Shown piece after piece: positions 1-12,365 of a stretch of DNA of 64,000 nt. Both the position numbers and the translations under genes were made by a program. The notes below the pieces were generated by a model. It ran no database searches. It saw only the letters and a program-made list of their open reading frames with translations, and was not told where the DNA came from. The stretch's first letter is position 1. The number at the start of each line of letters is the position of its first letter. The DNA comes from Haematobia irritans (taxonomy: Eukaryota; Arthropoda; Insecta; Diptera; Muscidae), in assembly GCF_050003625.1 (NCBI RefSeq), contig NC_134398.1:59481641-59545640 (forward strand). Reading direction: 5' to 3'.

Positions 1-450
1 TATTTTGCATACTAACATTGTAGTTTGCAATAAGGGAGATAAACAAACCTTCGTTACCAAAACCAGCCAAGAGGTTCTGGACGACACCAACACCTCCAGG
101 AACTGAATGGTAAAATATCGGATTGGCAAAAATACCATATTTTCGCCAAATGTCATCATGATACCGGAAAGATATGAGCAATACACAGGATATCGAACTC
201 ACCGTGGAATATATTACAAAACCCTTCAACTAACTGCGTACCCTAGAGGAAAGATAAGGGTGAAAGGCCGACCTCCATGGTAGTTTAAGGAGTTAAGTAA
301 TCTGAGGAAATTCTGCAGGAATGTCTATAACGGCGTAATTTCCACCAGAGCTTCGAAGGATTGGGACGCTTGCAAGATGAATCTGAGAGGCTATAAGCGA
401 CATGTTCGAGACTTCCAGACTAAGGAAGGTATTAGCATCCACTAACTCCG
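1..450 (+). pseudogene. Degenerate non-LTR retrotransposon endonuclease/linker remnant
   Basis: Across shifting plus-strand frames the translation gives CNKGDKQTFVTKTSQEVLD (from about 27) and, near 270-420, a W-stop-F-K-E-L...LRKFCRNVYNG...DWDACKMNLRGYKR stretch. The first matches the endonuclease block NKG-x-TF-x-EVLD, which precedes the SDH catalytic motif in Jockey/LOA-type elements. The second matches the conserved PWW-x-L...LR...FN...DW-x-Y...YK linker before the reverse transcriptase. The frame holds several stops (for example TAG where the second W is expected) and shifts, and no reverse transcriptase follows. It is therefore a dead, truncated copy cut by the window edge. The clade is inferred from a few motifs only. 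Confidence 0.6.
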
Positions 451-637
451 TTCCGGGTTTCATTAAAACATCGAACAAAGTCCAGTGAGGAGAAGCTAGA
501 GGTACTATCGGGTTTTCCATTTTCCCGGAAATCACTAGAGTTGGATAGTTCCGGGTCTATGAAACTATTCCGTGGCTAGAAATAAATGAACTGGATCCAA
601 TAGGTTTACTCTTTCAGCTCCTCACATTCATTTCGTT

Positions 638-2165
638 TTTATACCCTCCACCATAGGATGGGGGTATATTAACTTTGTCATTCCGTTTGTAACACATCGA
701 AATATTGCTCTAAGACCCCATAAAGTATATATATTCTGGGTCGTGATGAAATTCTGATTCGATCTAAGCATGTCGTTCCGTCCGTCTGTTGAAATCACGT
801 TAACTTCCGAACGAAACAAGCTATCGACTTGAAACTTGGCACAAGTAGTTTTTATTGATGTAGGTCGGATGGTATTGAAAATGGGCCATATCGGACCACT
901 TTTACGTATAGCCCCCATATAAACCGACGCTCAGATTTGGCTTGTGGAGCCTCTTGGAAGAGCAAAATTCATCCAATCCGGTTGAAATTTTGTACATGGT
1001 GCTAGTATATGGTCTTTAACAAACATGCAGAAACTGGTCCACATCGGTCCATAAATATATATAGCCCCCATATAAACCGATCCCCATATTTGGCTTGCGG
1101 ACCCTCTAAGAGAAGCAAATTTTATCCGATCCGGCTGAAATTTGGTACATAGTGCTAGTATATGGTCTTTAACAAACATGCAGAAACTGGTCCACATCGG
1201 TCCATAAATATATATAGCCCCCATATAAACCGATCCCCATATTTGGCTTGCGGAGCCTCTAAGAGAAGCAAATTTCATCCGATCCGGCTGAAATTTGGTA
1301 CATAGTACTAGTATATGGTCTTTAACAAACATGCAGAAACTGGTCCACATCGGTCCATAAATATATATAGCCCCCATATAAACCGATCCCCAGTTTTGGC
1401 TTGCGGAGCCTCTACGAGAAGCAAATTTCATCCGATCATGGTGTAAGTATATGGTCTCTAACAACTGTGCAAAAATTGGTCCACATCGGTTTATAATTAT
1501 ATATAGCACCCATATAAACAGATCCCCAGATTTGGCTTGCGGAGCCTCTAAGAGAAGAAAATTTCATCCGATCTGGCTGAAACTTGGTACAGGGTGTAAG
1601 TATATGGTCTCTAACAATTGTGCAAAAATTGGTCCACATCGGTTTATAATTATATATAGCCCCCATATAAACCGATCCCCAGATTTGTCCTCCAGAGCCT
1701 TTTGGAGAAGCAAAATTCATCAGATCCGGTTGAAATTTGGAACGTGGTGTTAGTATATGGCCGCTAATAACCATCCCAAAATTGGCCCATATCGGTCTAT
1801 GGTTATATATAGCCGATCCCCAATCACACAAAAATTGGTCCATATCTGTTCATAATCATGGTTGCCACTCGAACAAAATTAATCTACCAAAATTTTATTT
1901 CTATAGAAAATTTTGTCAACATTTTATTTTAGTTTTGTCAAACTGAATTATATACGTATTTAATCGGCCTTTTTTTTTGTTTAATATAAACCCGTATGGA
2001 CTAACTTACAATTGAGAAGACGGTGTTAAGAAGTTTTAAGATACCTTGCCATCGGCAAGTGTTACCGCAACCCAAGTAATTCGATTGTGGATGACAGTCT
2101 TCAGTAGAAGTTGCTATGCAATCCATATTCGGCCAGACCGAACTTACGGCCGTATATACTTGTTT
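638..2165 (+). mobile_element. Mini-me/HINE-like non-autonomous element, family A, copy A1
   Basis: The 5' end is a hairpin (ATACCC-TCC-ACCAT-AGG-ATGG-GGGTATA, 641-669). A (TA)n core (AAGTATATATATTCTGGGTCG) and a (GTCY)n-like core near 765-790 follow. Then come about six tandem units of ~150 bp, each with ATATAGCCCCCATATAAACCGA (908, 1065, 1219, 1372, 1509, 1660), and short ATTTCTATAGAAAATTTTGTC repeats. The 3' end has a TTCGGCC/GACCGAA hairpin and CGGCCGTATATACTTGTTT. The TA/GTCY arrangement is that of dipteran mini-me elements. A link to the Helitron-derived DINE/HINE group is inferred. It codes for nothing; open frames in the array are periodic artefacts. Confidence 0.85.
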
Positions 2166-2287
2166 ATTCATACCATTTCTTTCGCTGTTTATGAAAACAG
2201 ATGTCAAAACAGACTGAAGCTGCCAAATTCTTAATGATAATGTCAAAGCTAAATACCAATACTAACATGTTATGCGAAGATTATGTA
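2166..2287. other. Short unassigned spacer
   Basis: Spacer between the 3' end of A1 and a hAT relic. Nothing recognised. Confidence 0.4.
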
Positions 2288-2407
2288 TATCAGCAACATC
2301 TGTCCAATGCGAAAGAATATTTTCCGCAATACGACAAATCATAATCGAAAAGCGAACTCTTTTGCTGTAAAGTCGACAAAATAATTTTTTAGCTAGTAAC
2401 TTTTGAT
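2288..2407 (+). pseudogene. hAT transposase C-terminal dimerisation relic
   Basis: One plus frame reads ISATSVQCERIFSAIRQIII, then EKRTLLL, a stop, and SRQNNFLASN. This is the signature of the hAT C-terminal dimerisation region (SATSV-x-x-ER-x-FS...I-x-EKR...L...S-x-V-x-x-x-xFL). Only about 40 codons survive, with one in-frame stop after RTLLL. The catalytic part is absent and no flanking hAT ends were found here. The match is to a short but very characteristic motif. Confidence 0.7.
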
Positions 2408-4012
2408 TTTTCTCTATGAAAAAATTTGAATAGAAATATTGATTTCTTTATAAACATTGATTTCTGAAAATGTTATAATGTTAAAGAAATTTGATGAAAC
2501 TCTTTGCAAGTTTTATGCTTTGCAAACATTTAGGATTCATGCATTTTATTTTCTTGCGGAGCTGAAAGAAGATAATAAAATATGGGATTCTTTAAACACC
2601 TTTCTTATCCAGATCCAAATGAAGTTGTTGAACTAAGTGGTGAAACTAGTTCCTTCTTAAGATCAGATCTGAAAAACTGATCACTGAACCATCTTCTGGC
2701 AGTACCGTAGAGGGTCAACGGTCATTTTCTATCGTTTTCCTTCCTAAAGCGGGAAATCCTTTCACTCGAGTGCGAAGGATTTCCGATTGGTCGGACATAT
2801 ACATGTGCATGTGTACCGCTTGAAAGTGTACTAATAAAAATGTATATACTACATAACCGAGTTAATTTTCCGGAAATTAGCAAATTACAAAAATATTTCA
2901 AAATTCTAAATAAAACACTGATATAAATGATACTCGCATTTGTCACTTTGTTACTTTTTAGAAATTCCTTTATAACAGACTACAAGATTTGAGAATCGAT
3001 CCGACAAAAATCTATCCCGTGTGCTTGTGGAAAATACACTAAGGTTAAAATAATCCAGAGTAACACTTTTGTAAAAAATACTCTATTTTAGGATTTTCAT
3101 TATATTTATATTTAAACTTATTCCAAAATCTTCAATTAACATTCATACACAAGAAAACACTAAGCCGAGAAATTGTACATCTATTTCATTGTCTTCATCT
3201 CTTCTATATTCTATTAGTTTGACATTAATCAAAATTTTAATAGACCAATTTATAATGTTTTATTGACTTGGTCAACCATTCCAGAAGGGAGTCATTGAAA
3301 AATAAGCGCTTAGCAACTTCAAACTTTCTAAAATAGACAATGCTACTCTTTACTCCTAGTTCTTTATGCTGTGCTTGAACTCCTGCTGCCGGTCAAATAA
3401 AAAAGGTTTACACTTCAAAGACGGCCACTATATTCCCCACTAGTATGAGCACAACTAATGACTGGTGAATTCCATAAATTTTGTGAATTCAACAGCACAA
3501 AAACTTTCATTCTTGTTGTGGTTAGACATACCACTACTCCTCTGCTCTTAAAGCGAAGGGGACTTTGGCCATGGCAAATGCTGCTGAGTAAGATTCTGTA
3601 GCAAAGCTTGAATCTTTGGAACTCAGTGGTCATGTTTTTATACATGCTATGTGAACAGTAAGTCCAGTTGGGTAGAACTGCTATTACGCCCTCCATGCTT
3701 CCCAGGGTGTTTAAGGAGAAATGTGCGTATACCATTAATAGTCATTAATTAAGTACTAATTTATTTAGTAGCCACTTGGGAGTAATTTAATTTTTGACAA
3801 CAACAACAACATAGAGAAATAAACACCAGCAGCTAAACTAAACGTAGTTCTGGCTAAAAGTGAAAATTGCAAAAATATTGCAGATAATTGCTGAAATATG
3901 TGAAAAAGCCACTGAGCGGGTGTTTACAACAATGAAATAGTAATACTCAGAATATAGTGCTAGTCTAGGCGAATTTGAGGAGATTTATAGATTTCAAATG
4001 TCAGTGAATGTT
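2408..4012. other. Unassigned AT-rich DNA
   Basis: No recognised family. A 106-codon minus-strand frame (3415-3735) has no domain I recognise and no supporting context, so it is not called. Around 3800 there is a short CAA run. Confidence 0.4.
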
Positions 4013-4800
4013 CGCTGCAAAAATATCTTGATCACAAAGATTTCTTGTCATTAAGAGACAAATGCTGTCTTGCTTAACAAAGAAGTCACATTTCTTTGAT
4101 CATTTTTTTTTTGCCAAAAAGGCGATAAATTTTCGAATGATGACATTTTGTCATTCAAGTTAAGAGTTTTGACTTTAAAATGGCAATCAACGTTCTTTAG
4201 TACTGAGGATATTTTGTCCTACAAATTTGGGAACAAATTTTGAATTTTATTGAAGTTATCCTTAAATTCGATGATTTTTTGACTACAAAGCTAAAAAGTA
4301 TTAAAAAATTTAACATAAAATCTGGTAGATACCACATGTCATAATTCATACTTGAATTTAAAGCTTTCTTCATTCAAAAAAAAAAAGTTTACTTGAATCC
4401 AAAGATTTTGATCTTCCCTTAAGGATTTTGTTATTAATTATGAGTCAAAGATACGGTTTCTTTACAATAAAGACATTTCTTAGCGACCTATGCGGCTTTA
4501 AATCTAGGGCCAATAAAATTAAAATTAAATAGATATTTCATTTATCGAATTTGCATTCTCTTTTCGCTGTATATTAATAAAGATATTCAGATACAAACAA
4601 ATAGCAAATTTAAAAATCCAAATTATGACGAATACTTCAAAGAAATGTTTTCTTAATTCCAACAAACTTTAAACCAAAAATTCTAAGCATTAGCCTATAT
4701 TTGAAACGTTTTTATCTTAAATCTAAAGATTCAATATTTCAGTTAATTTAAGGACGATTTCTTTAAATCAAAAATGTGTTTCTTTATTTTAATGAAAATT
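4013..4800 (+). repeat. Decayed D-type MITE (old copy)
   Basis: GCTGCAAAAATATCTTGATCA with AAAGATTTCTTGTC downstream is a diverged version of the left end of family D (CACTGAAAAAAATATTGTCG...AAAGATTTCATGTC). The internal order is also that of D: AAGAAGTCACATTTCTTTGAT, GGCGATAAATTTTCGAATG, a GTCATTCAAGTTAAGAGTTTTGACTT-like block, then TTAAATTC...TTTTTGACTACAAAGC. The right end cannot be placed, so the end coordinate is approximate. This is probably the oldest D copy in the window. Confidence 0.5.
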
Positions 4801-5677
4801 TGCCTTAGTTCAAACACAAACGATTTTAACAGAAGCACAGATAATTAAGAGATTAGTATTGTAAATTTAGTGAAAATGTTTATATAGATAATCATATCTG
4901 GTAATTTCCTTCTTCATTAGTTAATTAATACCAGTTTCATATCCAATAAGCTCGTATAAAAATTGTAATAATACACTAAAACAAAGTAAGCCCTCTACTT
5001 CACTAAAACCAATTTAACTTTATTTTAGTTCATGGAATTATTATCTTTCCTTTACTCTAATAAATCTTTGCGTGCGCTAGTTAAATTAACTAAAAAACGA
5101 GAACAAATAAAGCATCAGGATTTACTTAATTCACCCTTTTCACCAAATAGTTCATTATTTCCTTAAATTTGTACAATTTACTACAAATGCATTCATCGTG
5201 AACTTCGTATTGCACTAAAGACGTTCTTGCAATTTTGCACTCAAATTTTTTCCTTCAAACTACCAAATTTTATTCAACAAGTGAAAAAAATTAATTATGT
5301 CTAATAAATTTTGTTGAATTTGTCGAAAAATATTTACTTATTTTTATAATATCGGCGTGATGTCAGCGTTTATAATGCTGTTTAGTGAAAATTTTCGAAA
5401 ACTAATTTCTTCCTTGTGGGTTCACTGTTTTTTCAGTGTATGTAGAATTATTCATTTAGACAGAAAACCAGCCTGTATTGATATCAGGCTAACATAAAAC
5501 TACATTTAGTTTGATTTTAAAAAATTTTCCCCCTTCAATGTAATACTCTTTATTACAAGTATGTCTCAAAAATTTTATTAAAGTAGGTATACATTTCAAT
5601 AACAATCTTCTTGCAATTTTCAAAATTCTTTCTTTCTTCATATTTGCTTTTATGAGAAGGAAGAATTTCGTAATATA
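4801..5677. other. Unassigned AT-rich DNA
   Basis: A TTTTTTCAGTGTA near 5430-5442 resembles a right terminus of the D/J group, but its left partner is not evident. No coding signal. Confidence 0.35.
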
Positions 5678-6167
5678 CACTCAGAAAAATGCATGTTGTA
5701 ACTACGAGTAAATATTAATGGTAACTTCATGATTTTTATTTACAGTTAGTTAAATTTACCTAAAAGTGAAGAATATTTACTTTGTTGTTGTAAAATGAAC
5801 TTATCTTAAGTACGCTCAGAATGGCCATATCCTTCCCTTTAGTAAGTAAATGGACTCAATCCGATTTCATAGTCATGAGTATATGTTTTCCGAAATATAG
5901 TAAAAGTTCACTTAGGTTTAATTAAATTCAACTACTCGTTATGACGAAGCACTTGTTTAACAAAAATTGTAATATTAAGTATGTTTTAACTATGAAAGAA
6001 CAGCATTTTTACTGGTCTCAAAAAATTAGTGTCGTAATCATGTGTATAGTCCATAATAAGAAACAGTTCAAACTGTTTTACTTAACATTAGTTAATATAT
6101 ATTGCATGGAAGGAATTAACTAAGAGTAGTGAGTCATATTTATGAATAGAAAAAAAATTTTCGGGTG
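5678..6167. repeat. Possible CAC...GTG MITE
   Basis: TA is followed by CACTCAGAAAAATGCATG (5678). AAAAAAATTTTCGGGTG ends at 6167. The spacing (490 bp) and the form CAC-x(n)-poly(A) resemble families D, F and J, but the right flank is GA rather than TA and no second copy is present. Tentative. Confidence 0.3.
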
Positions 6168-6346
6168 GAGTATATAATTAAAACCAATAACTAATATTAG
6201 ATATTGTTATATTCAATTCATGAGTACGTATGTACTTCCAAAAATGGAAGATATTTCCTTCCTACAAGTTAATAATTATATTTCCGTTTTGTAAAAATAA
6301 ACAGATGTATTTTTATTGGACCACAACTTTTTACAAAAATTCTTAT

Positions 6347-6555
6347 GCTATGGTCACACTGGGCAAATATTTGACAGAAATCAAAAAAGAATCCATCGCC
6401 ACAGCCAAACCAGCTAATATTTTAAGCTCATATTGGATATATAATATCGTGGTAGGAGTATTTTAAAAAAGCCTGTACTCAGATATTTGGAAAATGGTTC
6501 TGGAAAAATGTTTGACACTCATTTTGGTCAAATATTTGCCTAGTGTGACCATAGC
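6347..6555. repeat. MITE with ~34-bp terminal inverted repeats
   Basis: The ends GCTATGGTCACACTGGGCAA and GCTATGGTCACACTAGGCAA (reverse complement of the right end) continue with ATATTTGAC and ATATTTGACC. The repeats match over ~34 bp with three mismatches around a 209-bp element. There is no coding capacity. A target duplication is not clear (CTTAT/CTTAG flank it), so the superfamily is undecided. Confidence 0.75.
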
Positions 6556-8150
6556 CTTAGAAAAGAAGTTAAATGTAAATTTAAATTTTACTTTCTAATC
6601 TAGTATATATTCAATATTATTATACCCTCCATCATAGGATGGGGGCATATTAACTTTGTCATTCCGTTTGTAACACATCGAAATATTGCTCTAAGACCCC
6701 ATAAAGTATATATATTCTGGGTCGTGGTGAAATTCTGAGTCGATCTAAGCATGTCCGTCCGTCCGTCCGTCCGTCCGTCTGTTGAAATCACGCTAACTTC
6801 CGAACGAAACAAGCTATCGACTTGAAACTTGGCACAAGTAGTTGTTACCGATGTAGGTCGGATGGTATTCAAAATGGGCCATATCGGTCCACTTTTACGT
6901 ATAGCCCCCATATAAAGGGACCCTCAGATTTGGCTTGTGGAGCCTCTAACAGAAGCATATTTCATCCGATCCGGCTGAAATTTGGTACATGGTGTTGGTA
7001 TATGGTCTCTAACAACCATGCAAAAATTGGTCCACATCGGTCCATAATTATATATAGCCCCCATATAAACCAATCCCCTGATTTGGCTTGCGGAGCCTAA
7101 AAGAGAAGAAAATTCATCCGATCCGGCTGAAATTTGGTACATGATGTTGGTATATGGTCTCTAACAACCATGCAAAAATTGGTCCATATCGGTCGTTAAT
7201 TATATATAGCCCCCATATAAACCGATCCCCAGATTTGGCTTGTGGAGCCTCTAAGAGAAGCGTATTTCATCCGATCCGGCTGAAATTTGGTACATGGTGT
7301 TGGTATATGGTCTCTAACAATCGTGCAAAAATTGGTCCACATCGGTCCATAATTATATATAGCGTCCATATAAACCGATCACCAGATTTGGGTTGCGGAG
7401 CCTCAAAAAGAAGCAAATTTCATCCGATCCGCCTGAAATTTGTTACATGATATTGGTATAAGGTCTCTAACAACCATGCAAAAATTGGTCCACATCGGTT
7501 CATAATTATATATAGCCCCCATATAAACCGATCCTCAGATTTGGCTTGCGAAGTCTCCAAGAGAAGCAAATTTCATCCAATCCGGTTGTAATTTGGAAGA
7601 TGGTGTTAGTATATGATCTTCAACAACCGTGCCAGAATTGGTCCATATCGGTCCATAATTATATATAGCCCCCATATAAAACGTTCTCCAGATTTGACCT
7701 CCGGAGCCTCTTGGAGGAGCAAAATTCATCCGATCCGGTTCAAACTAGGAACGTGGTGTTAGTATATGGTCGCTAACAACCATACCAAAATTGGTCCAAT
7801 CACACAAAAATTGGTCCATATCGGTTCATAATCATGGTTGCCACTAGAGCCAAAAATAATCTACCAAAATTTTATTTCTATAGACAATGTTGTCAAAATT
7901 TTATTTCTATAGAAAGTTTTGTTCAAATTTTATTCAGTTCATAATCATGGTGGCCACTCGAGCCAAAAATAATCTACCAAGATTTTATTTCTATAGAAAA
8001 TTTTGTCAAAAGTTTATTCTATAAATAATTTTGTTAAAATTTTATTTCTGTAGAAATTTTTGTCAAAATTTTCTTTCCATAGAAAATTTTGTCAAAATTT
8101 TATGTATACTTTGTCAAACTGAATTATATACGTATTGGATCGATCTTTTT

Positions 8151-10395
8151 ATACCCTCCATCATAGGATGGGGGTATATTAACTTTGTCATTCCGTTTGT
8201 AACACATCGAAATATTGCTCTAAGACCCCATAAAGTATATATATTATGGGTCGTGGTGAAATTCTGAGTCGATCTAAGCATGTCCGTCCGTCCGTCCGTC
8301 CGTCCGTCCGTCCGTCTGTTGAAATCACGCTAACTTCCGAACGAAACAAGCTATCGACTTGAAACTTGGCACAAGTAGTTGTTATCGATGTAGGTCAGAT
8401 GGTATTGAAAATGGGCCATATCGGTCCACTTTCACGTATAGCCCCCATATAAAGGGACCCTCAGATTTGGCTTGTGGAGCCTCTAACAGAAGCATATTTA
8501 ATCCGATCCGGCTGAAATTTGGTACATGGTGTTGGTATATGGTCTCTAACAACCATGCAAAAATTGGTCCATATCGGTCCATAATTATATATAGCCCCCA
8601 TATAAACCGATCCCCAGATTTGGCTTGTGGAGCCTCTAACAGAAGCATATTTAATCCGATCCGGCTGAAATTTGGTACATGATGTTAGTATATGGTCTCT
8701 AACAATCATGCAAAAATTGGTCGACATCGGTCCATAATTATATATAGCCCCCATATAAACCGATCCCCAGATTTGGCTTGCGGAGCCTCAAAGAGAAGCA
8801 AATTTCATCCGATCCGGCTGAAATTTGGTACATGATGTTGGTATATGGTCTCTAACAACCATGCAAAAATTGGTCCACATCGGTCCATAATTATATATAG
8901 CCCCCATATAAACCGATCCCCAGATTTGGTTTGTGGAGCCTCTAAGAGAAGCATATTTCATCCGATCCGGCTGAAATTTGGTACATGGTGTTGGTATATG
9001 ATCTCTAACAACCATGCAAAAATTGGTCCATATCGGTCCATAATTATATATAGCCCCCATATAAACCGATCCCCAGATTTGGCTTGTGGAGCCTCTAAGA
9101 GAAGCATATTTCATCCGATCCGGCTGAAATTTGGTACATTGTGTTGGTATATGGTCTCAAGCAACCGTGCAAAAATTGGTCCACATCGGTCCATAATTAT
9201 ATATAGCGCACATATAAACCGATCCCCAGATTTGGGTTGCGGAGCCTCTAAGAGAAGCAAATTTCATCCGATCCGGCTGGAATTTGGTACATGGTATTGG
9301 TATATGGTCTCTAGCAATCGTGCAAAAATTGGTCCATATCGGTCCATAATTATATATAGCCCCCATATAAAACGTTCTCCAGATTTGACCTCCGGAGCCT
9401 CTTGGAGGAGCAGAATTCATCCGATGCGGTTCAAATTAGGAAAGTGGTGTTAGTATATGGTCGCTAACAACCATACCAAAATTGGTCCAATCACACAAAA
9501 ATTGGTCCATATCGGTTCATAATCATGGTTGCCACTAGAGCCAAAAATAATCTACCAAAATTTTATTTCTATAGAAAATTTTGTCAAAATTTTATTTCTA
9601 GAGAAAATTTTGTTAAAATTTTATTCGGTTCATAATAAAATTTTCATCATTGTCAAAATTTTATTTCTATAGAAAATTTTGTTCAAATTTTATTCGGTTC
9701 CATGATTATGGTTGCCACTCGAGCCAAAAATAATCTACCAAGATTTTATTTCTATAGAAAATTTTGTCAAAAGTTTATTTCTATAGAAAATTTTGTTAAA
9801 ATTTTATTTCTGTAGACATTTTTGTCAAAATTTTCTTTCTATAGAAAATTTTGTGAAAATGTTTATTTCTATAGAAAATTTTGTGAAAATTTTATTTCTA
9901 TAGAAAATTTTGTTAAAATTTTATTCGGTTCATAATAAAATTTTCATCATTGTCAAAATTTTATTTCTATAGAAAATTTTGTTCAAATTTTATTCGGTTC
10001 CATGATTATGGTTGCCACTCGAGCCAAAAATAATCTACCAAGATTTTATTTCTATAGAAAATTTTGTCAAAAGTTTATTTCTATAGAAAATTTTGTTAAA
10101 ATTTTATTTCTGTAGAAAATTTTGTCAAAATTTTATGTCTACTTTGTCAAACTGAATTATATACGTATTGGATCGATCTTTTTTTTTTTGATTTAATATA
10201 TACCACGTATGGACTTACATACAATTTAGAAGATGGTGTTAGGAGGTTTTAAGATACCTTGCCATCGGCAAGCGTTACCGCAACTTAAGTAATTCGATTG
10301 TGGGTGGCAGTATTTAGAAGAAGTTTCTACGCAATCCATGATGGAGGGTACATAAGCTTCGGCCTGGCCGAACTTACGGCCGTATATACTTGTTT
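8151..10395 (+). mobile_element. Family A element A3, nested in A2
   Basis: A complete copy running from the ATACCCTCCATCATAGG hairpin (8151) to CGGCCGTATATACTTGTTT (10395). It holds a (GTCC)n tract at 8281-8318, seven ~153-bp array units (8438-9358) and an expanded block of ATTTCTATAGAAAATTTTGTC repeats (9547-10140). The 3' hairpin TTCGGCCTGGCCGAA lies near 10360. Non-coding. Confidence 0.85.
9601..10118 (+). repeat. 300-bp tandem duplication inside A3
   Basis: The block starting TGTTAAAATTTTATTCGGTT at 9611 recurs at 9911 with an exact 300-bp offset. Lines 9661-9780 and 9961-10080 are base-for-base identical. The match decays near 9815/10115. This is a recent slippage or unequal-exchange event within the short-repeat tail. 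Confidence 0.9.
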
Positions 10396-10601
10396 GATTT
10401 AATATATAGCACGTATGGACTTACATACAATTTAGAAGATGGTGTTTGGAGGTTTTAAGATACCTTGCCATCGGCAAGCTTTACCGCAACTTAAGTAATT
10501 CGTTTCTGGATGGCAGTGTTTAGAAGAAGTTTCTACGCAATCCATGATGGAGGGTACATAAGCTTCGGCCTGGCCGAACTTACGGCCGTATATGCTTGTT
10601 T

Positions 10602-12177
10602 TTCTTTTTTATTTTGTTCAAATTATTATAATATATAATAAAATTTATAAAACGTGAAAATATTCAATAATTTTTTAATGTTTCCTAAATATTTTTCATT
10701 TCTCAAAAAATACAAATTGTTTGTCAGTTTTCCAGATTAAATTAAACATATATTTTTCCATCTCACAGGATATCCTCAAACGAGAAATGGTCTACTGTTT
10801 GGTTTTTACTTTCAGATATGTTACAAAAATATCTTCTCATCTGACGGCCAGTGACTTGAAGAGCTGATAATCAAATACATGAGTTGAATTTTTAATATTT
10901 AAAAATTATTAAAATTTATGTACATATATAAAATTTTATAATAAGATTGCATAATTTAACAATTGTTTTTTAAAATAAAATTTTAGTTTAATTTAAGATT
11001 TACATATTTTCCTAAAAATGAAAAAGCATAGGATTCTTAAAATAAATAAAAATTTAAAGCATAATCACATTAATGTTTGTCTATAATTCTAAAAAAGAAC
11101 TGTTTATGCCAAAATGCATAAACCGTGTTCATTTAAAACAAATTTTACATGCGTTCTGTTCAAAGTTACCTTTCGCACTGGTAAGATCAAGAATAATCCG
11201 AAGAATAAATCCAATTCTGTTCCTGTCATCCTAACAAAATTGTCTTATTTCTTATTCTTTTTTATTCACATTTGATCTTGGATTTCTATATGACTACACC
11301 CGTTTGGAGAAACAAAGTCAAAGTTTACACAAAGATTTTGTTGTTGGCTCACAGAGAGATTTGATCCATTTATATTCCCCTCCTGTTCGATCCGGATAGT
11401 GGCGAATTTTTTGGAGACAAAAGCTTTTTACCAAATACTCTGAGAGAATTCTACTCCATCATCCAGTCTCTACACATCTCTAACGGACAAAACAGGTTAG
11501 TTGACATTCTTTCTTTGCTCGTCTATTTATATGCAAGTATAGTGCGGTAGAGTGTGCCACATGGAAAATAAGAGTCCGCTTCATGTAGAATTTTTGAGAA
11601 GAAATTGGAAATACAAGTGATTATTTACGAAAGCAAAAAAAAATCCAAAAATTTAGAAAAATATCAAGCCAACGTGAAATTGATAAAATTATACGACCAA
11701 AATCCGAAGTATTCGTCGTTCTATACTTGGTGTTCACACAATTTACAAAGAGCTACAATCCGAGTGATATTATACTTTGGTGAGTCGTCCCCATACAGAT
11801 CCGTGGTGGAATAAATGTTAATTTAATATCAAACCGTCCATATTATACGATATTAATAACAAAATGGTGACTGTATAAAAACATAGTAACACGCACCTGG
11901 TATGCAACATTCCTATGCTAATCACTAACAGAAGAAACCTGTGTTAACCGATGCCTCCCACTTCCAGAAAACACTCCGATCGAGTTCAATGTTAAATATG
12001 ACAGACTCTGTATACGGTCTCTATGTCAGTTTCTACATATTGGCCTCTACAGTTCTGTATGAATGCTTGTATGAATGTATGCTTTCCCCTCCATTTTTAG
12101 CAGATCCAATTCCCAGACGTGTACATGTATATTATATCATATCGGTTTTCCATGAACGTGTTATATTTATATCTTTT
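10602..12177. other. Unassigned AT-rich DNA
   Basis: No element ends, transposase motifs or convincing coding frames. A 69-codon frame at 11605-11814 and a 90-codon frame at 11941-12213 (the latter runs into element B1) have no recognisable domain. Confidence 0.4.
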
Positions 12178-12327
12178 TATACCCACCACCATAGAATGGT
12201 GACGGGGGTATAATAAGTTTGTCATTCCGTTTGTAACGCATCGAAATATCGATTTCCGACTATATAAAGTATATATATTCTTGATCAAGGAGAAATTCTA
12301 AGACGATATAACGATGTCCGTCTGTCC

Positions 12328-12365
<38 letters not shown>

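Larger units (their letters stand above)
6621..10601 (+). mobile_element. Family A element A2, interrupted by A3
   Basis: The 5' hairpin TATACCCTCCATCATAGGATG starts at 6621, followed by a GTCC microsatellite (6753-6780) and six ~153-bp array units. The ATTTCTATAG short repeats follow up to GGATCGATCTTTTT at 8150. The element resumes at 10396 with GATTTAATATATAGCACGTA and finishes with the GGCCTGGCC hairpin and CTTGTTT near 10601. The join 8150/10396 reproduces the uninterrupted family sequence seen inside A3 at 10170-10200, so A3 entered the T-run of A2. Confidence 0.85.

Noticed and set aside
931..1843. Long minus- and plus-strand open frames of 100-190 codons over the A1 array
   Set aside because: They are periodic readings of ~153-bp tandem units, open in several frames at once and repeated in A2, A3 and A4. 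No domain, and no selection on one frame.
3415..3735. 106-codon minus-strand frame
   Set aside because: No domain, no splice or promoter context, and no family match I can support.
8281..8320. (GTCC)n microsatellite as an independent repeat locus
   Set aside because: It is the built-in GTCY core of the mini-me layout, present at the same place in every A, B and C copy.
8382..9453. Open frames up to 202 codons over the A3 array
   Set aside because: Same periodic artefact (repeating HINRSPDLACGASKRS-type units).
7861..10140. CRISPR-like short repeats (ATTTCTATAGAAAATTTTGTC)
   Set aside because: Repeats are contiguous without unique spacers, lie in a fly transposon tail, and vary from unit to unit.
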